From positions 1 through 62,729 of the forward strand of contig JBEPYM010000005.1 in the NCBI GenBank assembly GCA_041641375.1: a stretch of DNA of 62,729 nt. Reading direction: 5' to 3'. The notes below the pieces were generated by a model. That model was not told the DNA's origin, did no database searches, and saw nothing but the letters and a program-made list of their open reading frames with translations. Both the position numbers and the translations under genes were made by a program. This DNA comes from Paenibacillus_AK sp041641375 (GTDB lineage Bacteria; Bacillota; Bacilli; Paenibacillales; YIM-B00363). Shown here piece after piece: positions 40,401-48,997 of this stretch. Every line of letters begins with the position of its first letter. Position 1 is the stretch's first letter.

Positions 40401-42293
40401 CTACGCCCTTTGCTTAATTCGCAGCTTGCCGTTCATCACTTCCGCGGCGAGCCGTTCCGCCGTTAATCCGACCTCCTGGCGCTGCTCCTTGATGTTGCCG
40501 TGCTCGACGAAATAATCCGGTACGCCAAGCAGCCTCACGCTAACGCCTACAATATGCTCCAGCGCATAAAACTCCATAATGGCGCTGCCGAGTCCGCCCG
40601 CGATGCAGCCTTCCTCCAGCACAATGACCTCGCGCCCTTCCTTGGCGATCGCAAGCAGCATTGCGCGGTCAAGCGGCTTAATAAACCTGGCGTTAACGAC
40701 CTTCAGCCGAGTGCCTTCCTTCGCCAGCAGGTCAGCTGCATCAAGCGCGATGCTTGTCATCGGGCCGATTGCGAGAACAACCGGTCCCTCCCCTTCGCGA
40801 AGCACCTCCCAGGATCCGATCGGAATAGGCGTGAGCTCGTCCAACGGCGTGAGCTCGACGCCAAGGCCGCTCACTCTTGGATAGCGGTATGCAATCGGGC
40901 CTTGATCGTATTCAAGAGCGGTAAGCATCATATGCCGCAGCTCGTTCTCGTCCTTCGGCATCATGATCACCATATTCGGAATATGCCGCAAATAGGCGAT
41001 GTCATACACGCCTTGATGCGTTTCGCCGTCCGGACCGACAAATCCCGCACGGTCAATCGCAAACATGACGTTGGCGTTATGTCGGCATATATCGTGCACC
41101 ACCTGATCGTAGGCGCGCTGCAGGAACGTCGAATACACCGCAAAGACAGGCTTCATGCCTTCCATGGCAAGCGCAGCACATAACGTGCCCGCATGCTGTT
41201 CCGCGATGCCGACATCATACATACGATCCGGGAAGCGCTTGGAGAACTTCACGAGCCCTGAACCGCCGGGCATCGCCGGTGTGACGGCTACAACCCGGCT
41301 GTCGCGTTCCGCCAGCTCAATCAGGGTGTTGCCGAACACCTCCGTATACATAGGCGGTCCGACCGGCTTCAGCACTTGACCCGATTCGATCTTGTAAGCG
41401 CCAAGGCCGTGCCACGTATGCGAGTCGGCTTCTGCAGGCGCGTAGCCCTTGCCCTTGACCGTCACAACATGCACAAGCACAGGTCCTTGTACCTTCTCCG
41501 CCTGCCTGAACGTCTCCAGCAGCAGCGGAATGTTATGACCGTCTACAGGACCGAGGTATGTATAACCGAGCTCCTCGAACAGCACACCGCTGACGACAAG
41601 ATATTTCAAGCTGTCCTTCAGCCTTTCCGCCGTCTTCGCCAGTGTCCCGCCAATCGCCGGAATTTTTTTCAGCAGATGCTGCGCCTCTTCCTTCGCTTTT
41701 AAATATGTACGATCGGAGCGAATTTTGGACAAGTAATTATGCAGTGCGCCGACATTAGGAGCGATTGACATCTCATTGTCGTTCAGGACAACGATCATAT
41801 TTTTCTTCTCATGGCCGATGTGGTTAAGCGCCTCCAGCGCCATTCCGCCTGTCATCGCGCCGTCGCCGATCATCGCAACGATCTTATTTGTTTCGCCCTT
41901 CAAATCGCGCGCAATCGCCATGCCCATCGCCGCGGACAGCGAAGTGGAGCTGTGCCCCGCTTCCCATACGTCGTGCTCGCTTTCGGCGCGTTTGACGAAG
42001 CCGCACAATCCCTTGTACTGGCGGAGCGTATGAAACAAATCCTTACGCCCAGTCAAAATTTTGTGCACATACGATTGATGGCCGACGTCATAAATAATTT
42101 TGTCCCGCGGGCTGTCCAGCAAATAATGCAGAACAATCGTCAGCTCCACGACGCCAAGGTTCGGCGCCAGATGTCCACCTGTTACCGACAGCTGGGTAAT
42201 GAGAAAATCCCGTATTTCTTGAGCCAGCTGTTCCAGCTCCTGAATGGAGAGGTGTTTCATATCTTTAGGTTCCCGAATTTGTTCGAGCAGCAC
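40401..42293 (-). CDS. dxs: 1-deoxy-D-xylulose-5-phosphate synthase
   Basis: 630 residues from the GTG at 42293 with GGGGAA six bases upstream, the common length. It makes DXP from pyruvate and glyceraldehyde 3-phosphate with TPP, the first step of the MEP isoprenoid pathway. Motifs: VGHQSYVHKILTGR, the TPP site GDGAMTGGMALEALNHIGH...NDNEMSI, DVGIAEQHAGTLCAALA and DRAGFVGPDGETHQGVYDIAYLR. The start overlaps the 3' end of oapA by 29 bases, so the two are translationally linked. Confidence 0.97.
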   Translation of the reverse strand: MLLEQIREPKDMKHLSIQELEQLAQEIRDFLITQLSVTGGHLAPNLGVVELTIVLHYLLDSPRDKIIYDVGHQSYVHKILTGRKDLFHTLRQYKGLCGFVKRAESEHDVWEAGHSSTSLSAAMGMAIARDLKGETNKIVAMIGDGAMTGGMALEALNHIGHEKKNMIVVLNDNEMSIAPNVGALHNYLSKIRSDRTYLKAKEEAQHLLKKIPAIGGTLAKTAERLKDSLKYLVVSGVLFEELGYTYLGPVDGHNIPLLLETFRQAEKVQGPVLVHVVTVKGKGYAPAEADSHTWHGLGAYKIESGQVLKPVGPPMYTEVFGNTLIELAERDSRVVAVTPAMPGGSGLVKFSKRFPDRMYDVGIAEQHAGTLCAALAMEGMKPVFAVYSTFLQRAYDQVVHDICRHNANVMFAIDRAGFVGPDGETHQGVYDIAYLRHIPNMVIMMPKDENELRHMMLTALEYDQGPIAYRYPRVSGLGVELTPLDELTPIPIGSWEVLREGEGPVVLAIGPMTSIALDAADLLAKEGTRLKVVNARFIKPLDRAMLLAIAKEGREVIVLEEGCIAGGLGSAIMEFYALEHIVGVSVRLLGVPDYFVEHGNIKEQRQEVGLTAERLAAEVMNGKLRIKQRA

Positions 42294-42897
42294 GCTTGTT
42301 TCCCCGCTTTCCTCCGTTGTTGGCCGTTTTCTTTCTCCTGGGCTGCAGGAATCGCAGACCAAATCGATGCTCCAGCAGGTGAAACAGCTTCCCGATCCAG
42401 AGCACAATCGACGTCGCATTATGAATCGCGAACGATTTGCCCAGCGCTTTGCCCCCGACTGTGATGGCCGAGATGAGTGCGGCGACGATTACGCCGACAA
42501 CTGCTGCGGCGACGCCTTCCGTTCCGCCGATCAGCTTAAGGGCAACGAGCGCTCCGGCCGTTCCGCTCACAATTCCGCATATATCGCCAATGACGTCGTT
42601 GCAGAAGTTGGAGAAGCGATCAGCGTTGCGCACGATAAAAATCGCATGCCGAGAGCCAGCCACTCTCTCCGATGCCATTGCATGGAATGGCTTCTCATGA
42701 GCAGCGGCGGACGCAAGACCGATCATATCGAAAAAGATACCGAACAGCACGATACAGAAGACGACGAACACTCCCGTCGCCCAGGCCGCCCCAGCCAATA
42801 CGGAGGTCGAAACGACCGAAAAAATGGCAGCAAGTATAAAAGTTAAAAAGAATATAAAAATACTCCATCTGATGGAGTGTCGTAAGGAATATTTCAT
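42265..42897 (-). CDS. oapA: OLE-associated protein OapA (DUF21-like membrane protein)
   Basis: 210 residues. About four hydrophobic segments are visible (about 11-30, 35-58, 108-128, 132-150). The middle and C-terminal parts (SRHAIFIVRNADRFSNFCNDVIGD; GGKALGKSFAIHNATSIVLWIGKLFHLL) resemble the membrane domain of DUF21/CNNM proteins, but no CBS domains follow. The C-terminal tail (PRRKKTANNGGKRGNKRAAR) is strongly basic and suits RNA contact. OapA is known from Bacillus halodurans as the membrane protein that binds OLE RNA, encoded right after that RNA and before dxs. The same arrangement exists here. GGGAG lies five bases before the ATG. Confidence 0.88.
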   Translation of the reverse strand: MKYSLRHSIRWSIFIFFLTFILAAIFSVVSTSVLAGAAWATGVFVVFCIVLFGIFFDMIGLASAAAHEKPFHAMASERVAGSRHAIFIVRNADRFSNFCNDVIGDICGIVSGTAGALVALKLIGGTEGVAAAVVGVIVAALISAITVGGKALGKSFAIHNATSIVLWIGKLFHLLEHRFGLRFLQPRRKKTANNGGKRGNKRAARTNSGT

Positions 42898-42924
42898 TCG
42901 TGCTCCCTATCGTCAGAATAAAAT

Positions 42925-43600
42925 GGAGTGGTGACTTCTTGAGTAAACGCTGTGGCTTAGGTCCAGTAGGTTTTCCCAGACGGTCTCCCCCTCGTCGCCG
43001 AAGAGGCGGTTTCCCTTTATGCCCGCCTTAACGCCGTCGCCGGTCGTTAGACTAGATTACCACTTAGTCCACACTATAATCCTCAACAAGTCTCCAGGCC
43101 GGAACAGTCTAGGAGTTTTCCTCTTACAGTCCTTCACCATTTTTTAGCCTCTTTTGCAAGACAGATTTCATGCACCTTGCGAAGGCGGCTCTCTTGGCCT
43201 AGAGCACCGCCCCCAACGTTCTGCAATCCCCTCTGGCTCGCTCAAGGCAGGCTACGCTGCACACAAGTTCCACGATTGACGCGTTCCCTCAACGAACAGG
43301 AACGGAGGTCAATGAGGCACTCGCAAATTGCAGGTTCATACCCCAAGCCGTAACGCCGCCGGGCAGCTTGTCATAACGCTGCTTGCAGTGCCACGAACTT
43401 GGGCCTCCGCGGAAGCAGGGTCAACGCCCACATGCCATTGTGGATCGCCCTGCAACCTTAACTCCCAGCATCAACCCCCGACTGGGCGTCGAAAGCCAAC
43501 ACCAGGAACTTCATCGATGTGCCCTTTGGCGAATTTTTAGGCCCGCCCTCAAAATGGTAGACTGACTAGAATACTGCACCACTCTTAACGCCTAACGTTA
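42925..43600 (-). ncRNA. ole: OLE RNA (ornate, large, extremophilic RNA)
   Basis: About 675 bases between ispA and oapA without a plausible gene but dense in inverted repeats. The 5' end GAGTGGTG (minus strand, 43584-43577) pairs fully with the 3' end CACCACTC (42933-42926), closing a loop of about 650 bases. Internal hairpins include CAGGG/CCCTG with inner CCACA/TGTGG, CCCAG/CTGGG, CGTTCC/GGAACG and GGCGG/CCGCC. OLE RNA is known at this exact locus (ispA-ole-oapA-dxs) and at this length in extremophilic Firmicutes, where it forms a membrane ribonucleoprotein linked to cold, alcohol and Mg stress responses. A sigma-A promoter lies directly upstream. The ends are estimates; identity rests on locus, size, structure and partner gene. 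Confidence 0.88.
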
Positions 43601-43606
43601 CGTTCG

Positions 43607-43635
43607 ATTATATCACAGCTTGCGCAAACTGTGAA
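43607..43635 (-). promoter_or_regulatory. Sigma-A promoter of OLE RNA
   Basis: On the minus strand TTCACA (43635-43630) and TATAAT (43612-43607) are separated by 17 bases. The ispA stop at 43651 lies just upstream, so OLE RNA can be made independently of the xse-ispA transcript. The expected start is near 43600. Confidence 0.8.
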
Positions 43636-43650
43636 AGTGGAGAACGCACC

Positions 43651-44556
43651 CTAACGGTCCCGGCTCATCAAATACTCGGCGAGCTGAAGAAGTCGACCGG
43701 GTTTCGGCAAGGCGCCGCTATGCAAAGCCGCTTGTGCTTCAGCCGTAAGCGAAGCAATTCGGGTCCGGCATGCATCGATCCCTAACAGATAGGGATACGT
43801 AACCTTCTCTTGCTTGACATCACTGCGAATCGGCTTTCCGAGCTTCTTCTCATCCCCGATCAGGTCCAGCACGTCGTCCTGGATCTGGAAGGCGAGCCCC
43901 AGGTTGGCGCCGAATCGGGTAAGCGCCTGAAGCTGCTCCTCTGTCGCGCCGGCCGATCTCGCACCGAGCCGAAGCGAGCATACGATGAGATCGCTTGTTT
44001 TGTGCATATGAATATACTCAAGCTCGTCCAGCGTCGTTTCGCCTTGCTCGGCGATAATATCGGCCGCTTGTCCGCCTACCATGCCGGAGGCGCCTGCATA
44101 CCGCGCCAGCTCCTCGACCATGGCAAGTGCCTGCTGCGGGATATGGGTATAGGATGACGCGAGCACATGAAAAGCATGCGTCAGCAGGCCGTCTCCAGCC
44201 AGAATCGCCATCGCTTCCCCGAATACTTTATGATTGGTCGGCTTGCCTCTACGCAGATCGTCGTCATCCATTGCCGGCAGATCGTCATGTATCAGCGAAT
44301 ACGTATGGATCATCTCGACGGCAAGCGCCGCCGGAACTGCGCTGTCCGGATCTCCGCCCGCCGCCTCCGCAGCCGCGATCGCAAGAATCGGACGCAGCCT
44401 CTTGCCACCGGCGGTCAACGAATAAATCATCGACTCCCTTAGCGCTGCGGGCATCGCCCAGCTTTCAGGCAGCGGCGAAGCAAGGAGTTTCTCCAAGTGC
44501 GCCTGCCAAACCGACATGTATTCGTTCAGCTGGGATTCGGGAAGACTCTGCATCAT
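43651..44556 (-). CDS. ispA: Farnesyl diphosphate synthase
   Basis: 301 residues from the ATG at 44556. The first Asp-rich motif is HDDLPAMDDDDLRRG and the second is FQIQDDVLDLIGD. Two residues before the first motif (SLIHDD) set chain length, which fits farnesyl or geranylgeranyl diphosphate; the operon with xseB and dxs supports IspA (B. subtilis YqiD). It condenses IPP with DMAPP/GPP. It follows xseB, whose stop overlaps its ribosome binding site. Confidence 0.94.
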   Translation of the reverse strand: MMQSLPESQLNEYMSVWQAHLEKLLASPLPESWAMPAALRESMIYSLTAGGKRLRPILAIAAAEAAGGDPDSAVPAALAVEMIHTYSLIHDDLPAMDDDDLRRGKPTNHKVFGEAMAILAGDGLLTHAFHVLASSYTHIPQQALAMVEELARYAGASGMVGGQAADIIAEQGETTLDELEYIHMHKTSDLIVCSLRLGARSAGATEEQLQALTRFGANLGLAFQIQDDVLDLIGDEKKLGKPIRSDVKQEKVTYPYLLGIDACRTRIASLTAEAQAALHSGALPKPGRLLQLAEYLMSRDR

Positions 44557-44560
44557 GATC

Positions 44561-44827
44561 CTATTCACCTTTCTCCTCCGCCGCGAACGGCTTTTTCTCA
44601 AAGCCGCCGGCGCCCTCCGCGAGCATATCAATCTTGCGCTCTACATGCTCGAGCTTACGGTTGCAAAGCCTGGAAAGCCGCATACCTTCCTGGAACAGAT
44701 CGATAGCCTGCTCCAGCGGCACATCCCCGCGCTCGAGCTGCTCTACGATCGTCTCCAGCTTCTGAAGCGCCTGCTCGAAGGATTCCGTATCTTCCTTATG
44801 CTCCGTATCCGGATTCATTGCCGTCAT
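44561..44827 (-). CDS. xseB: Exodeoxyribonuclease VII small subunit
   Basis: 88 residues, the usual size. It is a helical hairpin: SFEQALQKLETIVEQLERGDVPLEQAIDLFQEGMRLSRLCNRKLEHVERKID is the family signature. It multimerises around XseA. The start overlaps the xseA stop (ATGA) after GGAGGAAG. The C-terminal tail is Glu/Lys-rich. Confidence 0.95.
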   Translation of the reverse strand: MTAMNPDTEHKEDTESFEQALQKLETIVEQLERGDVPLEQAIDLFQEGMRLSRLCNRKLEHVERKIDMLAEGAGGFEKKPFAAEEKGE

Positions 44828-46185
44828 CGTTCTTCCTCCCCCTCTATCGCCCACACGTGGCAATTCAGCCGGCCGTCAGCCAGCCGAATATTGACGATAT
44901 CACCAAGCTGAGCGTCCTCTACCGACTTGATCAGCTTTTGGCCGCGCTCGTCGTAGACGAGGCTGTAGCCGCGATCCATCACCTTCAGCGGACTCAGCGC
45001 ATCCAGCTGACGAACGAGAAAGCCGAATCGGCTGCGCTTGTCCTTTACCTGCTGACGAACCGCCCGCAGCAGCGACGTATTTGCGTTATCGAGCCGCAGC
45101 CGTGCGCCAAGCATCCGATGGGCCGGATTGGCGGCTTCGAGCCGCTTGCCCGTCCGCATCCAGCGATCGTTCGCACGCCGCAGCAGCGATTCCATGCGGA
45201 AGCCGAGCTGCTCGGCTGCGCGGTCCAGACGCTGCGCGGGCTGCAGCAGCAATCGACGCGGCTCGCGCAAGGCCGGATGCTGCGCGGAGCGGCGCAGCCG
45301 GTCGCGCTTGCGCTGAAGCTGTCCGAGCAGCCCTTGCGCAAGCCGCTGGGAGGCAGACGCCACACGGGCGCGCAGCTCCAGCTGATTCGGGACGGCCAGC
45401 TCCGAAGCCGCGGTTGGTGTAGCCGCCCGCAAGTCCGCGACAAAATCGGCGATTGTGACATCGGTTTCGTGACCGACTGCCGAAATAATCGGAATTCGCG
45501 AAGCTGCAATCGCCCGCGCTACCGCTTCTTCATTAAAAGCCCACAGCTCCTCCAGCGAACCGCCTCCGCGACCGACAATCAACACATCCGCTTCGCCATG
45601 GCGATTCATCGCTTCAATGGCCTTAACGATGGAAGCCGGTGCCTGTGTCCCTTGAACCAATACGGGGAACAGCAGGATCGACACCATCGGGTACCGCCTT
45701 TGCAGCGTTGTGATGATATCGCGTACGGCTGCGCCGGTCGGCGATGTTATGACGCCTACCGTTCGCGGGAAAGCGGGCAGCGGACGTTTCCGTTCCTGGC
45801 GGAACAGCCCTTCCTGCTCAAGCTTCTGCTTGAGCTGCTCGAACGCGAGATAGAGACTGCCGAGCCCGTCAGGCTGCATTGCTTGCACGTACAGCTGATA
45901 TTGACCATCCCGCTCGAAGACGGAAATCGAGCCGCGTGCAAGCACCTTCATGCCTTCCTTCGGCAGGAACGGCAGCTTCTCCCGCTGCCTGGCGAACATG
46001 ACGCTTTTGATCCGGCCGCCTTCGTCCTTCAACGTAAAATATAAATGTCCGCTCGAATGGCTGGTAAAATTGGATATTTCTCCGCGCACCCATACATCCT
46101 GAAGTACAGGTTCCGCTTCGAGCTTCAGCTTAATATAGCGATTCAGCTCCTGAACCGTCAGAATGCGCTCCTGCGAAGCGCGCAT
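44824..46185 (-). CDS. xseA: Exodeoxyribonuclease VII large subunit
   Basis: 453 residues. The N-terminal OB-fold (VWVRGEISNFTSHSSGHLYFTLKDE) is followed by the catalytic domain with VGVITSPTGAAVRDI, the Gly-rich VLIVGRGGGSLEELWAFNEE and SAVGHETDVTIADFVADLRAATPTAA. A long Arg/Leu-rich coiled coil follows, then the C-terminal LDALSPLKVMDRGYSLV. The enzyme degrades single-stranded DNA to oligonucleotides. It begins three bases after the folD stop. Confidence 0.96.
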   Translation of the reverse strand: MRASQERILTVQELNRYIKLKLEAEPVLQDVWVRGEISNFTSHSSGHLYFTLKDEGGRIKSVMFARQREKLPFLPKEGMKVLARGSISVFERDGQYQLYVQAMQPDGLGSLYLAFEQLKQKLEQEGLFRQERKRPLPAFPRTVGVITSPTGAAVRDIITTLQRRYPMVSILLFPVLVQGTQAPASIVKAIEAMNRHGEADVLIVGRGGGSLEELWAFNEEAVARAIAASRIPIISAVGHETDVTIADFVADLRAATPTAASELAVPNQLELRARVASASQRLAQGLLGQLQRKRDRLRRSAQHPALREPRRLLLQPAQRLDRAAEQLGFRMESLLRRANDRWMRTGKRLEAANPAHRMLGARLRLDNANTSLLRAVRQQVKDKRSRFGFLVRQLDALSPLKVMDRGYSLVYDERGQKLIKSVEDAQLGDIVNIRLADGRLNCHVWAIEGEEER

Positions 46186-46187
46186 GC

Positions 46188-47051
46188 CTACCGTACCAAT
46201 GCCGCCGCAGCACGGCGGGCCGACGTCATCGTGTTGTACATCAGCATGGCAATCGTCATCGGACCAACGCCGCCGGGAACCGGTGTTATCGCTCCGGCCA
46301 CCTCCGATGCGCTTTCGAACGCGACGTCGCCCGCCAGCGAGCCGTCCGGCATCCGGTTGATGCCGACATCGATGACAATCGCGCCGGGCTTCAGATGCTC
46401 CTTGCCGATCATATTCGCCTTGCCTACCGCCGCCACGACGATATCCGCCTGGCGCGTAATCGATGCGATATCCGGCGTACGCGAATGGCAGATGGTCACG
46501 GTAGCATGCTCGCGCAGCAGCAGCAGCGCCATCGGCTTGCCGACAATATTGCTGCGACCGACGACAACGGCATGTTTGCCGGCGATATCAAGGCCCGACC
46601 GCTTCAGCAGCTCGATGACCCCCGCGGGCGTGCAAGGCAGGAAGCCGTCATGGCCGCTCGCCAGATTGCCGACGTTGACCGGATGGAACGCATCGACGTC
46701 CTTCTCCGGCAAGATGGCATGGTCAACCCGCGTCTGGTCGATATGCTTCGGAAGCGGCTGCTGAACGAGAATACCGTGAATCCGGCTATCCTCGTTCAGC
46801 TTCTGAACCAGCTTCAGCAGCTCCTCCTCGGGCGTATCGCCGGGAAGACGGTGAACCTCCGAATACATGCCCAGCTTCTCGCAGGTTCTGGACTTGTTGC
46901 GCACATATACCTGGGAAGCAGGATCTTCCCCAACGATGACTACCGCCAGTCCGGGCTGAACCCCCTGAGCGGTCAAAGCAGCGGCTTCAGCGGCTACCTG
47001 CTCCTTGATTTGCTCCGAAATTTTTTTGCCATCCATGATTTGTGCAGACAT
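46188..47051 (-). CDS. folD: Bifunctional methylene-tetrahydrofolate dehydrogenase/cyclohydrolase
   Basis: About 287 residues. The catalytic Lys lies in YVRNKSRTCEKLGM; signatures are GILVQQPLPKHID and the NADP site VVVGRSNIVGKPMALLLL, then the C-terminal PVPGGVGPMTIAML. It interconverts 5,10-methylene-, methenyl- and 10-formyl-THF. The ATG at 47051 follows GGGAGGG; a TTG just before it is also in frame. Confidence 0.96.
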   Translation of the reverse strand: MSAQIMDGKKISEQIKEQVAAEAAALTAQGVQPGLAVVIVGEDPASQVYVRNKSRTCEKLGMYSEVHRLPGDTPEEELLKLVQKLNEDSRIHGILVQQPLPKHIDQTRVDHAILPEKDVDAFHPVNVGNLASGHDGFLPCTPAGVIELLKRSGLDIAGKHAVVVGRSNIVGKPMALLLLREHATVTICHSRTPDIASITRQADIVVAAVGKANMIGKEHLKPGAIVIDVGINRMPDGSLAGDVAFESASEVAGAITPVPGGVGPMTIAMLMYNTMTSARRAAAALVR

Positions 47052-47082
47052 CAACGGAACCCTCCCTGTATGTATAGGTGAA

Positions 47083-47544
47083 CTACACGCCGGCTTTCTC
47101 GCGCAGCTCGTCCAATTGCTTAATCATTTGACCCAGCACGCCGTTCACGAATTTCCCCGATTCCTCCGTGCCGAAATGCTTGGCCAGCTCAATGGCCTCA
47201 TTAATGACAACCTTCGGCGGCACGTCGTTCCGGTACAACATCTCATAGGCTGCAAGCCGCAAAATCTGCCGATCGACGCGTGAGAGCCTGTCCATCTTCC
47301 AGCCCTTCAGAAACTCGGCGAGAAGCTCGTCGAGCACGATGCGCTTGTCGTTGGCACCTCCAACCATGTCGCGCACAAAGCGAGCAGTTTCGACGTCAAC
47401 AGCTCCAGCCGCTCCGTCTTCCTCCACGTCGCCCGTCAACGCCTCCTCCAATGCAACGTCAACCGCCTCATCCGGCTTAACCTCGTTCATTTCGATATGG
47501 TATAAGCTTTGAACCGCTAATTCCCGTCCCTGTCTACGTTTCAT
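47083..47544 (-). CDS. nusB: Transcription antitermination factor NusB
   Basis: 153 residues. All-helical RNA-binding protein: N-terminal RRQGRELAVQSLYHIEMNEV, central LLAEFLKGWKMDRLSRVDRQILRLAAYEMLYRNDVPPKVVINEAIELAKHFGTEESGKFVNGVL. It acts with NusE (S10) at boxA in rRNA antitermination. An acidic insert (DVEEDGAAGAVDVE) near residue 45 is slightly longer than in B. subtilis. It is the first gene after the amaP-group terminator, so it starts the nusB-folD-xseAB-ispA operon. Confidence 0.96.
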   Translation of the reverse strand: MKRRQGRELAVQSLYHIEMNEVKPDEAVDVALEEALTGDVEEDGAAGAVDVETARFVRDMVGGANDKRIVLDELLAEFLKGWKMDRLSRVDRQILRLAAYEMLYRNDVPPKVVINEAIELAKHFGTEESGKFVNGVLGQMIKQLDELREKAGV

Positions 47545-47614
47545 GAGGGTCTAAATTCCTCCTGCCAGCATCTCTATTAGTATATGAACATTATAGCCGA
47601 AAGCCAAACAAAAA

Positions 47615-47633
47615 AATCCCAGTAGCTGGGATT
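47615..47633 (-). terminator. Terminator of the Asp23/amaP operon
   Basis: AATCCCAG pairs with CTGGGATT around a 3-nt loop, followed on the minus strand by a T-run. It sits at the stop codon of the DUF2273 gene. A TATAAT (minus, 47595-47590) just downstream may serve nusB. Confidence 0.88.
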
Positions 47634-47854
47634 CATCGAAACCATCTGTCCGAAAACCATCTGGACCACAGGCTCATGTCGACAAGCGGCTCTCCACGAT
47701 CCAGCTTCCTGCCGAAGTAAAAGCCAACCAGCATCATAAATGCAAAAACAAGCATATCCCAAAAGCCCCAAATCAAATAGACGATTCCGAAGAAAAAGCC
47801 GGCCGCAGTCAGGCTGACAGCTCCCTTATGCTTTTCCCATATTTCCTTTAGCAT
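47633..47854 (-). CDS. DUF2273 small membrane protein
   Basis: 73 residues from the ATG at 47854, eight bases after GAGGTGA. Two hydrophobic helices (about residues 12-29 and 31-46) with FGRKLDRGEPL after them; this pattern is DUF2273. It lies beside amaP and an Asp23-family gene, the usual company of DUF2273 in Firmicutes. Function is not known; a role in anchoring Asp23 at the membrane is inferred. Confidence 0.82.
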   Translation of the reverse strand: MLKEIWEKHKGAVSLTAAGFFFGIVYLIWGFWDMLVFAFMMLVGFYFGRKLDRGEPLVDMSLWSRWFSDRWFR

Positions 47855-47868
47855 CGCGCCGTTCACCT

Positions 47869-48402
47869 CTATTCTACGCGGCTCTTAAACGTGGACGTAT
47901 GGGAGATGTTGGCGACATAGACGGATACGAACGCGACTGGTATGCCCGTAATTTCTTCTACCAGCTGCTTGACAGACGACTGGACCTCTTCGGTCAACGC
48001 AGGAATCGAGGTTTCACCGTCGACAACGGACCGAATGGAAATTTCCAGCCCTGCGTCGGTCACCCGAACACGCGAACGCAAATCACGGATGCCGCGGATA
48101 CGCGAAGCTGCCTTCAACGCCAAATTTTCTACAGTTTCAATTGAAATCCGAATGTCTCCATATTCGTTGCGCTGATCGATCGACGGAGCTCCGCCTTTGC
48201 TTCTCTTCAGTGCGAGGTACAGCAGCCGAAGGCTGGCGAGCAGGAGGAAAGCACCGATGATATATGCGGCAACCGTTGCACTCTCCGGGTCGATTACCCG
48301 AAGGTCGACTGCACCCGCAGCGACTGCGATGCCGAAGGTCGTCAGAATCAGTATGGCGATCGTATAAAAAAACAATAGCACTTTATCAGCAACCTGAATC
48401 AT
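47869..48402 (-). CDS. amaP: Alkaline shock response membrane anchor protein AmaP
   Basis: About 177 residues if the ATG at 48402 is used (GAGAGGGG upstream); an ATG at 48426 is possible. Two membrane helices (about residues 8-30 and 45-65) precede an Asp23-like soluble domain with ISIETVENLALKAASRIRGIRDLRSRVRV. AmaP anchors Asp23 to the membrane in Staphylococcus. It lies between the Asp23-family gene and DUF2273. A stable hairpin at 48439-48464 stands before it. Confidence 0.85.
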   Translation of the reverse strand: MIQVADKVLLFFYTIAILILTTFGIAVAAGAVDLRVIDPESATVAAYIIGAFLLLASLRLLYLALKRSKGGAPSIDQRNEYGDIRISIETVENLALKAASRIRGIRDLRSRVRVTDAGLEISIRSVVDGETSIPALTEEVQSSVKQLVEEITGIPVAFVSVYVANISHTSTFKSRVE

Positions 48403-48438
48403 CTTGATGAATAGTCCCCTCTCCATTTCATACGACCG

Positions 48439-48464
48439 AACCCCCTGCCGGTTCACAGGGGGTT
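48439..48464 (-). other. Intercistronic hairpin between the Asp23 gene and amaP
   Basis: AACCCCCTG pairs perfectly with CAGGGGGTT (9 bp, 8-nt loop). There is no T-run on the minus strand, so it may lower downstream expression or protect the upstream mRNA rather than end transcription. Confidence 0.6.
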
Positions 48465-48484
48465 CCGAGGCGTATGCGGATGTA

Positions 48485-48898
48485 TTACTTCACCCTGGCG
48501 ATTACCGCGAGCTCTTCTTCCTCAGGCTTCTCCATACCCTTGAAGTGAACGTCGTGGATATGTACATTCACCTCAATAACGAGAAGACCTGTCATCGACT
48601 CAATCGCATTCTTGACATTCGATTGAATGGCTGCAGCTACTTCTGGGATTCGCGACCCGTACTCAATGACAATCGATACGTCGACAGCAGCTTCACGCTG
48701 GCCGACCTCGACCTTCACGCCCTTGGACAAATTTTTCCTCCCGAGCAATTCAGCAACGCCGCTGGCAAAGCCGCCGCTCATTCCTTTGACGCCGTCGACC
48801 TCAATCGCAGCAAGCCCGGCAATCACTTCGATGACCTCCGGCGCGATCTGAATGTTCCCCATCTCGGTTCTTACATAATCGGGAGCAATGTTGTTCAT
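48485..48898 (-). CDS. yqhY: Asp23/Gls24 family envelope stress protein (YqhY-like)
   Basis: 137 residues. The Asp23 domain is evident: GNIQIAPEVIEVIAGLAAIEVDGVKGMSGG near the N-terminus, KGVKVEVGQREAAVDVSIVIEYG and VKNAIESMTGLLVIEVNVHIHDVHF. B. subtilis YqhY, in the same place beside accBC, has been linked to control of acetyl-CoA carboxylase. The family is cytoplasmic and associates with the membrane through AmaP, encoded next. A sigma-A promoter at 48969-48997 drives it. Confidence 0.92.
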   Translation of the reverse strand: MNNIAPDYVRTEMGNIQIAPEVIEVIAGLAAIEVDGVKGMSGGFASGVAELLGRKNLSKGVKVEVGQREAAVDVSIVIEYGSRIPEVAAAIQSNVKNAIESMTGLLVIEVNVHIHDVHFKGMEKPEEEELAVIARVK

Positions 48899-48968
48899 CG
48901 GTAGGTCCCTCCTTCAAGTCTACTCATCCGTCCGATCGGCGGGGGATTTGTCCGCCTTAGTACTTATA

Positions 48969-48997
48969 ACTATACCATTGCGGGCGATTTATGACAA
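48969..48997 (-). promoter_or_regulatory. Sigma-A promoter of the yqhY-amaP operon
   Basis: On the minus strand TTGTCA (48997-48992) and TATAGT (48974-48969) are 17 bases apart. The -35 lies inside the last codons of accC, so yqhY can be transcribed apart from accBC. Confidence 0.75.

Noticed and set aside
43328..43565. Short plus-strand open frames inside the OLE RNA region
   Set aside because: They run against the transcript, have no ribosome binding site, and the interval is better explained by RNA structure.
44818..46044. 408-codon plus-strand open frame over xseA
   Set aside because: It is antisense to xseA, which has every family motif.
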